Origin: [Actinomadura] parvosata subsp. kistnae
Lineage (GTDB): Bacteria; Actinomycetota; Actinomycetes; Streptosporangiales; Streptosporangiaceae
Direction: 5' to 3'
Assembly: GCF_900323885.1 (NCBI RefSeq)
Contig: NZ_OOHJ01000024.1
Span: forward strand, 48,279 to 112,278
Length of the DNA: 64,000 nt
Under the pieces are notes generated by a model. It saw nothing but the letters and a program-made list of their open reading frames with translations. It was not told the origin of the DNA and did no database searches. Made by a program: the position numbers and the translations under genes. Shown here piece after piece: positions 16,059 through 23,901 of the stretch; within the stretch, counting starts at the first letter, position 1; each line of letters begins with the position of its first letter.

Positions 16059-17330
16059 TCAGCGGGCGCGCAGGGGCTCCGGAAGGAGGTCGCCGTGGGC
16101 GCGGGTGAGGTCGTCGGCCAGACTCCAGATGGCGTCCGGCGTGAGCGTGGCCGCGGTGTTCGGGTCGATCATCAGGGCGTGCCGCACGTGGCGGGGGTCG
16201 CCTTCCAGCGCGGCCCGTACGGTCAGCTCGTTGACGCTCACGTACGTCCGGTTCAGGGCCGCGCACTGCGGGGGCAGCGCGCCGATCGCGGTGGGCCGCA
16301 CGCCGGTGGCGTCGGCGACGCACGGCACCTCGACCACGCAGCCCTGCGGCAGGTTGGAGATGAGGCCGTCGTTGACGACGTTGCCGTAGACGACGCGGGG
16401 CGTGCCGGTGACGACGCTGTGGATGATCTGGGGGGCGTACTCGTCGGTGCCGGCGATGTCGAGCTCGCCGCCGTGCCGGACGAGGTCGCGGGTGCGCTTG
16501 TACTCGGCCAGGTTCTCCTCGCTGACCCGCAGGTACTCCCCCACGGGGATGCGCAGGCGGTCGAGCTCGGAGTCGTGGTGCATCAGCCACGGCACGTACT
16601 CGGCGGAGTGCTCGCTGGTCTCGGTCGGGTAGTAGCCGAGCCGCCGGTACATGTCGATGCGCACGCGCCGCCGCAGCTGCGGGTCCGCCACGTCCAGGCG
16701 GGGGTACAGGTCCTCGCCGTCGCGTTCGAAGCGCAGCACCCACGCCTGGTGGTTGACCCCGGCCGCGACGTAGGAGATCTCCTCGTACGGCACCGACACC
16801 AGGTCGGCCAGGCCCCGCATCGTCCAGTAGACGGAGTGGCACAGGCCGACGACGTTCCTGACCTTGCCCGACAGGTACCACACGTTCATGGCCATCGGGT
16901 TGGTGTAGTTGAGCAGCAGGGCGTCGGGGCAGAGCGCGTTCATGTCCGCGGCGAGGGCGTCGAGCAGCGGGAAGGTGCGCAGGGCGCGGAACACGCCGCC
17001 GGCGCCGATGGTGTCGGCGATCGTCTGGCGCAGGCCGTACCTGGCGGGGATCTCGAAGTCGGTGACGGTGGCGTCGTAGCCGCCGACCTGCACCATGTTG
17101 ATCACGAAGTCGGCGCCGTCCAGCGCCTCCCGGCGGTCGAGGTGCGCGGTGACGGTGGCGCTCTGGCCGGCGATGCGGTGGGCGACGGCCTCGGCCACCT
17201 GGAGCCGTTCGGGGTCGATGTCGTGCAGCGCGATGCGCATGCCGGCCAGCTCGGGGAAGGCGACGAGGTCGGCGAGCAACCCCTGGGTGAAGACGACGCT
17301 TCCCGCCCCGACGAACACGATCTTCTTCAT
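16059..17330 (-). CDS. family 4 glycosyl hydrolase (alpha-galactosidase/alpha-glucosidase type)
   Basis: 423 residues, the more canonical of two GH4 proteins here. NAD+ motif KKIVFVGAGSVVFTQGLLAD; conserved NYTNPMAMNVW; metal ligands in GLCHSV and GVNHQAWVLRF; YGLRQTIADTIGAGGVFRAL and EVPCVADATGVRP. Family members include MelA and the alpha-glucuronidase/galacturonidase LplD; the Cys-His pair groups it with MelA/AglA-like enzymes. It is the second gene of a minus-strand pair. Its ATG overlaps the corrected stop of the sugar kinase (ATGA), so the two are coupled. It is probably under the DeoR regulator, which converges on it 22 bp away. Confidence 0.9.
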   Translation of the reverse strand: MKKIVFVGAGSVVFTQGLLADLVAFPELAGMRIALHDIDPERLQVAEAVAHRIAGQSATVTAHLDRREALDGADFVINMVQVGGYDATVTDFEIPARYGLRQTIADTIGAGGVFRALRTFPLLDALAADMNALCPDALLLNYTNPMAMNVWYLSGKVRNVVGLCHSVYWTMRGLADLVSVPYEEISYVAAGVNHQAWVLRFERDGEDLYPRLDVADPQLRRRVRIDMYRRLGYYPTETSEHSAEYVPWLMHHDSELDRLRIPVGEYLRVSEENLAEYKRTRDLVRHGGELDIAGTDEYAPQIIHSVVTGTPRVVYGNVVNDGLISNLPQGCVVEVPCVADATGVRPTAIGALPPQCAALNRTYVSVNELTVRAALEGDPRHVRHALMIDPNTAATLTPDAIWSLADDLTRAHGDLLPEPLRAR

Positions 17331-18261
17331 GGGGTTGCTTCCTCCCAGGTGGGCTGCGCCGCGGTGCCCCGGCGGCGCGGGTGGACAGGGTGCCGCAGGT
17401 CACGGCGACCGACATGCTCTGACGGAGGGGCAGGCCGCGCAGGAGGGCGGCCAGCAGGCCCGCGTTGAAGCTGTCGCCGGCGCCGACGGCGTCCACGACG
17501 GTGGCGGGGCGGGCCGGGACCTCGACCAGCTCGCCGTCGGTGAGGGCGAGGGCGCCGCGCTCGCCGCGCTTGACGACGGGCAGGGTGCCGCGGGCGGCCA
17601 GCTCCTTGACCGCGTGCTCGACGTCAACGACGGGGCCTGCGACGGCGTTCGCGATCGCCACGGCCTCGTTCTCGTTGGGGAGCAGCACGTCGGTGACCGG
17701 CAGGACGTCGGCCAGGCCCGCCCACCGCCCGGCCGGGTCGTCGTTGGTGTCGAGGGAGGTGGACGCGCCCGCCGCCCTGGCCAGCCCGAACAGCCCGGCC
17801 AGCCCCTCGGCCAGCAGCGGCTGCAGGAAGTACGAGGAGACGTGCACGTGCGCGGCGCGTTCCAGGAGGGCGGGCGGCACGTCGGTGGCGGCGAGCCGGT
17901 CGAGGCAGCCGGGCGCGGTGAGGATGGCCCGGTCGTCGCCGTCCACGAGGACGACGGTCATGGCGGTGGGCACGGCGGGGTCGACGACGCAGGCCGAGAC
18001 GTCCACGCCGCCGCCGCGCAGCGCGTCCAGGACGAAGGCGCCCGCGGGGTCGTCCCCCACCCGCCCGGCGAACGCGGTGCGCAGGCCGAGCCGGGCGGCG
18101 CCGTACGCGGTGATGGCGCCGGAGCCGCCGAGCACGAGGCCGGCGGCGGGGACGAGCTGCTCGCGCTGGCCGAACGCGGGATGGCGAGGCGAACCGGACA
18201 CGATCACGTCCGGGTTGGCGTCGCCGACGACAAGAAGGTCGAAGGTCGTTCTGGACACCAC
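17327..18261 (-). pseudogene. PfkB-family carbohydrate kinase, frameshift in last codons (~17370)
   Basis: Ribokinase-fold sugar kinase of ~311 residues: DLLVVGDANPDVIV at the N-terminus, GGSGAITAYGAARLGLRTAF, LLPNENEAVAIA, and the anion hole/catalytic base motif DAVGAGDSFNAGLL. It should phosphorylate the sugar released by the GH4 enzymes, giving the ligand of the DeoR repressor. The frame as given runs past the expected end; one extra base in CCCC (17368-17371) yields the tail GGTAAQPTWEEATP with a TGA at 17327 that overlaps the GH4 ATG. The start is GTG at 18261 or 18258, with no clear ribosome site. The catalytic domain is intact either way. Confidence 0.8.
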
Positions 18262-18286
18262 GGCACAGTCGCAGGAGTTGTGAAAG

Positions 18287-18332
18287 CTTGTCAACCCTTG
18301 CGGATTTTCGAAGGTATTGACAAGACTTCGAA
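18287..18332. promoter_or_regulatory. divergent promoter and operator of sugar locus
   Basis: CTTGTCAA (18287-18294) and TTGACAAG (18317-18324) form a perfect inverted repeat, and each contains a consensus -35-like TTGACA reading outward. Two TTCGAA palindromes at 18307-18312 and 18327-18332 are 20 bp apart, two helical turns. The region lies between the kinase (minus) and binding-protein (plus) starts. DeoR or LacI binding is likely. Confidence 0.6.
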
Positions 18333-18375
18333 AGTGGCCATGATGGGCTCCAACATTCCGGAGGGAGCATCCACA

Positions 18376-19674
18376 GTGCGAAGAAGATCCGTGGCGGCCC
18401 TGGTCGCGGCGGTCGTCCTGGCCGCCGCAGGCTGCGGAGGGCCGTCCCAGGAGGGCGCCAAGACCGTGGATCCGCAGGCGAAGGTGAAGCTCACGTGGTG
18501 GTCGGGGCAGACCTCCGACGCGCAGAAGATCCTCGAAGGGCTGGCCGCGACGTTCACGCGGCAGCACCCGAACGTCACCATCGAGGTCACCTCGGGCGCC
18601 TCCACCACCGATGAGCTGCTGCAGAAGCTGTCCGCCGGCTTCGCCAGCGGCGTCTATCCGGACATCTCCTACGCCTTCGGCAGCTGGGCCTCGCAGCTGC
18701 AGGAGTCGGGCAAGACCCTCGACCTGACCGAGAAGGTACGGGACCCGGCGGTCAAGTGGGCGGAGTTCCCCGAGGCGGCCCGCACCACCGCGACCCCCAA
18801 CGGCCAGGTCATCGGCTTCCCCGCGCTCGTGGACAACCTCGCCCTGCTCTACAACAAGACGCTGTTCGACGCCAAGAAGGTGCCGTACCCGACCGACGAG
18901 TGGACCTGGGACGACTTCAGGGCGGCGGCGAAGAAGCTCACCGACCCGGCGGAGAAGATCTACGGCACCGCGTACTCGGTGAGCGCGTCGGAGGACACCA
19001 CCTGGCACTTCTGGCCGCTGCTGTGGCAGCGTGGCGGCAGCATCCTGTCGCCCGACGGCAAGCAGGCCGCGTTCAACTCCCAGGCGGGGGTGGACGCGCT
19101 GGAGTTCCTGCGGGCGATGGCGGTGGACGACAAGAGCGTCTACCTCGACCAGACCGACGAGCGGTACGCACCGCTGTTCGGGGACGGCCGGATCGCGATG
19201 ATCATCAACGGGCCGTGGTCGCTGCTCGAACTGAAGGCGAAGAAGACCGACTACGGCGTGGCCTTCCTGCCCGGCACCAACGGCGACCACCAGACGGTCT
19301 CCGGGCCGGACCTGTGGACGCTGTTCGACAACGGCGACGCCAACCGGGCGTACTGGTCGTTCGAGCTGATGAAGTGGCTCACCTCGGCCGAGGGCGACGC
19401 CCAGTGGAACCTGGCGCAGGGCAACCTGCCGCTGCGCGCCTCGGAGACGTCGCTGCCGGAGTACCGGACCTACGTCAAGGAGTACCCGGGCGCGGAGAAG
19501 CTGGTGGCCAACCTGGCCAACGCCAAGCAGGCCCGGCCCACGGTCAGCGGGTACGTCGAGATGTCGCGCCACGTCGGCGAGGCCATCGCCAAGGCGTTGC
19601 AGGGCGCGGCCACGCCGAAGGCGGCGCTGGACGAGGCGGCCGCCAAGTCGCGCCAAGCGCTGGCCGGAGGCTGA
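18376..19674 (+). CDS. sugar ABC transporter substrate-binding lipoprotein
   Basis: 432 residues of the SBP_bac_1 (MalE/UgpB-like) family. The signal peptide is RRRSVAALVAAVVLAAAGC with a lipobox ending at Cys; the mature part opens KVKLTWWSGQTSDAQKILEG. IGFPALVDNLALLYNKTLFD and FGDGRIAMIINGPWSLLELK are family hallmarks. It captures a sugar or oligosaccharide outside the membrane and delivers it to the two permeases downstream. The GTG start at 18376 follows GAGGGAG. The permease gene begins 3 bp after its stop. Confidence 0.92.
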   Translation: MRRRSVAALVAAVVLAAAGCGGPSQEGAKTVDPQAKVKLTWWSGQTSDAQKILEGLAATFTRQHPNVTIEVTSGASTTDELLQKLSAGFASGVYPDISYAFGSWASQLQESGKTLDLTEKVRDPAVKWAEFPEAARTTATPNGQVIGFPALVDNLALLYNKTLFDAKKVPYPTDEWTWDDFRAAAKKLTDPAEKIYGTAYSVSASEDTTWHFWPLLWQRGGSILSPDGKQAAFNSQAGVDALEFLRAMAVDDKSVYLDQTDERYAPLFGDGRIAMIINGPWSLLELKAKKTDYGVAFLPGTNGDHQTVSGPDLWTLFDNGDANRAYWSFELMKWLTSAEGDAQWNLAQGNLPLRASETSLPEYRTYVKEYPGAEKLVANLANAKQARPTVSGYVEMSRHVGEAIAKALQGAATPKAALDEAAAKSRQALAGG

Positions 19675-19676
19675 GC

Positions 19677-20618
19677 ATGTCGGTGCTGTTCGCCGGGCGG
19701 CGCCAGGCCGCCCCCGCCCACGCGGCCGTCCCGTCCGGCCGGCTGCGGTGGCTGCGCCGCAGCCTGGTCGGCTGGGGGTTCGCGGGGCCCGCCACCGCGC
19801 TCGTGGTGGGCCTGTCGATCTTCCCCGCGGTGTGGGCGTTCCTCATCTCGCTGCAGAAGTGGAACGGCATCGCCCCCGCCAAGCCGATCGGCTGGCTGAA
19901 CTACCAGCTCATGGCCGAGGACCCGGACCTGCTCGCGGCGGTGCGGCACACGCTGGTGTTCACGGTGCTGTTCGTGCCCGCCTCGATCTTCCTCGGGATG
20001 CTCGTCGCCGTCGCCCTCAACCGGCCGATCAAGCTGGTCGGCTTCTACCGCACGTGCATCTTCATCCCGTTCGTGGCGTCGGCGGCGGCCACCGGCATCC
20101 TGGCCAGCTTCGTCTTCAACCCCCAGTACGGCGCGGCCAACAGCGTGCTGCGCACCCTCGGCCTGCCGCAGCAGCAGTTCCTGGAGAGCCAGTGGCAGGC
20201 GCTGCCGGTGATCTGCCTGATCGCGCTGTGGGGCCAGGTCGGCTTCACCGTGGTCGTGTACCTGGCCGCGCTCCAGGACATCCCGAAGGACGTGGTCGAG
20301 GCGGCCAGGATGGACGGCGCCAACCGCTGGCAGGTCTTCCGGCACGTCACGCTGCCCGCGCTCGGGCCGGTCACGGTCTTCACCTCCATCTGGCAGACGA
20401 TCACCGCGTTGCAGCTGTTCGACCTGGTCTTCACCACGACGCGGGGCGGCCCGCTGGGGGCGACGCAGACGATCGTCTACTACGTCTACACCCAGGCGTT
20501 CAAGCTCACGAAGTTCGGCTACGGCTCGGCCGTCGCCTACGGGCTGTTCGCCGCGACCATGCTCATCACCGTCGGGATGATCATCTACTCCCGGCGCAGC
20601 AGGATCGAGGCCTTCTGA
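19677..20618 (+). CDS. sugar ABC transporter permease (MalF-type)
   Basis: 313 residues with six predicted membrane helices (first one WGFAGPATALVVGLSIFPAV). The cytoplasmic EAA loop VVEAARMDGANRWQVFRHVT, which docks the ATPase, is intact. Family signature strings are KWNGI, FYRTCIFIPFVASAAATGI and TTRGGPLGATQTIVYYVY. It starts 3 bp after the binding-protein stop and overlaps the next permease by TGATG. No ATPase gene is present in the locus; in Streptomyces the shared ATPase MsiK energises such importers, and a similar arrangement is likely here. Confidence 0.92.
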   Translation: MSVLFAGRRQAAPAHAAVPSGRLRWLRRSLVGWGFAGPATALVVGLSIFPAVWAFLISLQKWNGIAPAKPIGWLNYQLMAEDPDLLAAVRHTLVFTVLFVPASIFLGMLVAVALNRPIKLVGFYRTCIFIPFVASAAATGILASFVFNPQYGAANSVLRTLGLPQQQFLESQWQALPVICLIALWGQVGFTVVVYLAALQDIPKDVVEAARMDGANRWQVFRHVTLPALGPVTVFTSIWQTITALQLFDLVFTTTRGGPLGATQTIVYYVYTQAFKLTKFGYGSAVAYGLFAATMLITVGMIIYSRRSRIEAF

Positions 20619-21436
20619 TGAGACGCCTGCCGTTCAGCCCCTGGCACCTGCTGCTGATGCCGCTGGCCCTGCTGTTCGCGCTGCCGCTGGTGCAGATGGT
20701 GCTGACCGCGTTCATGCCCGACGGCGACATCAACCGCTTCCCGCCCCGCTTCATCCCGACCCGGCTGCAGCTCGACGGCTTCATCGGCCTGTTCACCCAG
20801 TCGCAGGCGCTGCGCTGGCTGGCCAACACCGTCGTCGTGGCCGCGATCGCGGTGCTCGCGCAGCTCGTGCTCTGCTCGATGGCCGGCTACGGCTTCGCCC
20901 GCCTGAAGTTCTTCGGCAGGACCGCCGGCTTCCTGATGATCCTGGCCACCATCATGATCCCGACGCAGCTCCTGATGATCCCGACGTACGTCATGTTCAG
21001 CCGGCTCGGCCTGATCGACACCCTGGCGGCGGCGTTCGTGCCGTGGCTGGCGTCGGCGTTCGGGATCTTCCTGATGCGGCAGTTCTTCCTGTCGCTGCCG
21101 GCCGAGCTGGAGGACGCGGCCCGCATCGACGGCTGCTCCACGTTCGGCGTGTTCTGGCGGGTGGTGCTGCCGCTGGCCAGGCCCGCGCTGGCGACGCTGA
21201 CCGTGTTCACGCTGCTCGGCTCGTGGAACGACCTGATCTGGCCGCTGGTCGCGATCAGCGACGAGAGCCTCTACACGATCCAGCTCGGGCTGGCCAACTT
21301 CCAGGGCACCCGGCACACGCAGTGGTCGCTGCTCATGGCCGGGAACGTGGTGGCCACGCTGCCGCTGATCATCGCCTTCGTGCTGGCGCAGCGGCAGTTC
21401 GTGGCCACGATGACGTTCAGCGGCCTGAAGGGGTGA
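20618..21436 (+). CDS. sugar ABC transporter permease (MalG-type)
   Basis: 272 residues, six membrane spans. LANTVVVAAIAVLAQLVLCS, MAGYGFARLKF, and the EAA loop LEDAARIDGCSTFGVFWRVV are typical of MalG/UgpE proteins, as are LGSWNDLIWPLV and a short polar C-terminus. The ATG at 20618 overlaps the stop of the MalF-type gene, so the two subunits should be made in equal amounts. It is the last gene of the operon; the P450 genes beyond are on the other strand and begin with an 18-bp duplicated 3' end. Confidence 0.92.
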   Translation: MRRLPFSPWHLLLMPLALLFALPLVQMVLTAFMPDGDINRFPPRFIPTRLQLDGFIGLFTQSQALRWLANTVVVAAIAVLAQLVLCSMAGYGFARLKFFGRTAGFLMILATIMIPTQLLMIPTYVMFSRLGLIDTLAAAFVPWLASAFGIFLMRQFFLSLPAELEDAARIDGCSTFGVFWRVVLPLARPALATLTVFTLLGSWNDLIWPLVAISDESLYTIQLGLANFQGTRHTQWSLLMAGNVVATLPLIIAFVLAQRQFVATMTFSGLKG

Positions 21437-21437
21437 G

Positions 21438-21473
21438 CCTCACCAGGCGACCGGCCCTCACCAGGCGACCGGC
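21438..21473. repeat. 18-bp tandem duplication of P450 3' end
   Basis: CCTCACCAGGCGACCGGC is present twice in perfect tandem (21438-21455 and 21456-21473). The second copy contains the stop and last codons (LPVAW) of the P450 gene; the first is an untranslated copy. Confidence 0.9.
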
Positions 21474-22648
21474 AGGGAGGTCAGCCCGTACACGACGTTC
21501 ATGGACCGGAACTCCGGCTGCGGCCCCGCCTCGCGCAGCCCCGGGAAGCGCTCGAACAGGGCGGGGAAGGCGATCTGCATCTCCATCCTGGCCAGCGGCG
21601 CCCCGAGACAGTGGTGCACGCCGTGGCCGAAGGCCACATGCCCCAGGTCGCCCCGGGACAGGTCGAGCCGGTCGGGGTCGGGCACCAGCGCCGGGTCCCG
21701 GTTGGCCGCGACCAGCGAGACCGCCACCACCGCGCCTTCCGGGACGCGCACCCCCGACAGCTCCACCTCCGTCGTGGTGACCTTGAACATGCCGCAGTGC
21801 ACGATGCTCAGCCAGCGCAGCAGCTCCTCCACCGCCGCGCCGATGCGCTCGGGCTCCTTGCGCAGCAGGGCGAGCTGGTCGGGGTGGCGCAGCAGGGCCA
21901 GCGTGCCGAGGCCCAGCATGTTGGAGGTGGTCTCGTGCCCGGCCACCAGCAGCAGGCTGCCGATCCCGACCAGCTCGTCCGTGGTCAGGTCGTCCCCGTG
22001 CTCGCGCACCAGCATGCCGAGCAGGTCGTCGCCCGGCTCCGCCCGCGAGCGCACGACCAGCTCCCTCATGTACGCGCGCGCCGCCTCGCGGATCGGCATC
22101 CGCTCCTCCAGCGACAGCGACAGGTCGAGCAGCCGCGACGTGCGCCGCTGGAACTCCTCCCGGTCGGCGTACGGCACGCCGAGCAGCTCGCAGATCACCA
22201 GCGACGGGATCGGCAGCGCGAACGAGGCCATCAGGTCCGCCGGCGGGCCCGCCGCCTCCATCGCGTCCAGGTGCCGGCGGACGATCTCGTGCACGCGCGG
22301 CTCCAGCCGCCGCATGCGGCGCATCGTGAACTCCGGCGTCAGCATCCGGCGCAGGCGCGTGTGCTCCGGCGGGTCGAACAGCAGCAGGTGACCCGCCCGC
22401 TGCGCCTCCACCTGCTCCGGCGGCATGTCGGGCGCGCCCGGCGGGCGGGGCTGCCGGCCGTAGCTGAAGCGCTCCGCGTCGCCCAGCACCTCACGGACGT
22501 CGGCGAAGCGGCCGACCACCCAGACGTCCACACCGAACGGGGTGGGGACCCGCCGGACCCCCTCCTGCTCGCGCATCCGCACGAGCTCGAGGTCGGGGTC
22601 GAACAGGGAGCGGCGCATGTAGAGGGGTAAGGTCGCGGAATCGCTCAT
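21458..22648 (-). CDS. cytochrome P450 (tandem copy 2)
   Basis: 396 residues, complete. I-helix VAGHETTSNMLGLGTLAL, K-helix AVEELLRWLSIVH, haem loop FGHGVHHCLGAPLARME with the Cys ligand, and YDPPEHTRLRR-like FDPPEHTRLRRMLTPEF early in the protein. Features fit the CYP105/CYP107-type bacterial class I P450s, soluble and ferredoxin-dependent. It is clearly a recent duplicate of the neighbour upstream: long blocks are identical and both start MSDSA-LPLYMRRSLFDPD. The ATG is at 22648, 17 bp after the stop of the first copy. Differences cluster in substrate-recognition-like regions (SIVHCGMFKVTT versus SIVHSGVFKVTT). No redox partner is adjacent. Confidence 0.93.
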   Translation of the reverse strand: MSDSATLPLYMRRSLFDPDLELVRMREQEGVRRVPTPFGVDVWVVGRFADVREVLGDAERFSYGRQPRPPGAPDMPPEQVEAQRAGHLLLFDPPEHTRLRRMLTPEFTMRRMRRLEPRVHEIVRRHLDAMEAAGPPADLMASFALPIPSLVICELLGVPYADREEFQRRTSRLLDLSLSLEERMPIREAARAYMRELVVRSRAEPGDDLLGMLVREHGDDLTTDELVGIGSLLLVAGHETTSNMLGLGTLALLRHPDQLALLRKEPERIGAAVEELLRWLSIVHCGMFKVTTTEVELSGVRVPEGAVVAVSLVAANRDPALVPDPDRLDLSRGDLGHVAFGHGVHHCLGAPLARMEMQIAFPALFERFPGLREAGPQPEFRSMNVVYGLTSLPVAW

Positions 22649-22665
22649 GTCATCTCCCGATGCCT

Positions 22666-23856
22666 TCACCAGGTGACCTGGAAGGACGTCAGCCCGTACA
22701 CGACGTTCATGGACCGGAACCCGGGCTGCGGCCCCGCCTCCCGCAGCCCCGGGAAGCGCTCGAACAGGGCGGGGAAGGCGATCTGCATCTCCATCCTGGC
22801 CAGCGGCGCGCCCAGGCAGTGGTGCACGCCGTGGCCGAAGGCCACGTGCCCCAGGTCGCCGCGGGACAGGTCGAGCCGGTCGGGGTCCGGCACCAGCGCC
22901 GGGTCCCGGTTGGCGGCCGGCAGGGCGCACGCCACCACCGCGCCCTCCGGGATGCGCACCCCCGACACCTCGACCTCGGCCGTGGTGACCTTGAAGACGC
23001 CGGAGTGCACGATGCTCAGCCAGCGCAGCAGCTCCTCCACCGCCGCGCCGATGCGCTCGGGCTCCTTGCGCAGCAGCGCGAGCTGGTCGGGGTGGCGCAG
23101 CAGGGCCAGCGTGCCGAGGCCCAGCATGTTGGACGTCGTCTCGTGGCCCGCGAGCAGCAGCAGGTCGCCGATGCCGGCCAGCTCGCCGGCGGTCAGCTCC
23201 TCGCCGTGCTCGCGCACGAGCATGCCGAGCAGGTCGTCGCCCGGCTCCTTCCGCGACCGGGCGACCAGCTCCCCCATGTACGCGCGGGCGCCGTCACGCG
23301 CCTCGGCCCGCTCCTTCATGGGCAACGACAGGTCGAGCAGCCTCGTCGTGCGCCGCTGGAACTCCTCCCGGTCGGCGTACGGGACGCCGAGCAGCTCGCA
23401 GATCACCAGCGACGGGATCGGCAACGCGAACGAGGCCACCAGGTCAGCCGGCGGGCCGGCCGCCTCCATCGCGTCGAGATGGTCGGCCACGATCTCCTTG
23501 ACGCGCGGCTCCAGCCGCCGGATGCGGCGCATCGTGAACTCGGGCGTCAGCATCCGGCGCAGCCGCGTGTGCTCCGGCGGGTCGTACATCAGCAGGTTGC
23601 CCGCCCGCACCGCCGCGAGCTGCTCCCGCGACAGCGGCGGCGCGCCCGGCGGGCGCGGCTGCCGGGCGTTGCTGAACCGCACCGGGTCGCCCAGCACCTC
23701 ACGGACGTCGGCGAACCGGGTCACCACCCAGATGTCCAGCCCGAACGGGGTGGGGACGCACCGCACGCCCTCCCGCTCGCGCACCGCCACGAGCTCCGGA
23801 TCCGGGTCGAACAACGAACGGCGCATGTAGAGCGGTAGAGCCGCGGAATCGCTCAT
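22666..23856 (-). CDS. cytochrome P450 (tandem copy 1)
   Basis: 396 residues, same length as its neighbour. I-helix LLAGHETTSNMLGLGT, E-x-x-R in AAVEELLRWLS, haem loop AFGHGVHHCLGAPLARMEMQ. The N-terminal third is the most diverged part relative to the second copy (NARQPRPPGAPPLSREQLAA against YGRQPRPPGAPDMPPEQVEA), the rest nearly identical. It is the first gene of the two-gene unit, with ATG at 23856. The 45 bp to the PucR gene's end leaves little room for a promoter, although this gap is the only place for one unless PucR read-through drives it. Confidence 0.93.
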   Translation of the reverse strand: MSDSAALPLYMRRSLFDPDPELVAVREREGVRCVPTPFGLDIWVVTRFADVREVLGDPVRFSNARQPRPPGAPPLSREQLAAVRAGNLLMYDPPEHTRLRRMLTPEFTMRRIRRLEPRVKEIVADHLDAMEAAGPPADLVASFALPIPSLVICELLGVPYADREEFQRRTTRLLDLSLPMKERAEARDGARAYMGELVARSRKEPGDDLLGMLVREHGEELTAGELAGIGDLLLLAGHETTSNMLGLGTLALLRHPDQLALLRKEPERIGAAVEELLRWLSIVHSGVFKVTTAEVEVSGVRIPEGAVVACALPAANRDPALVPDPDRLDLSRGDLGHVAFGHGVHHCLGAPLARMEMQIAFPALFERFPGLREAGPQPGFRSMNVVYGLTSFQVTW

Positions 23857-23901
23857 CTCGTCTCCCTACGGGGGATCTGCGCTGACCGCCACCACCCGAT
23901 G

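Noticed and set aside
15229..19656. Minus-strand open frame of about 1475 codons
   Set aside because: It is real only over the kinase (17370-18261). The rest is antisense to the binding protein, GH4 and DeoR genes, kept open by high third-position GC, and lacks any domain.
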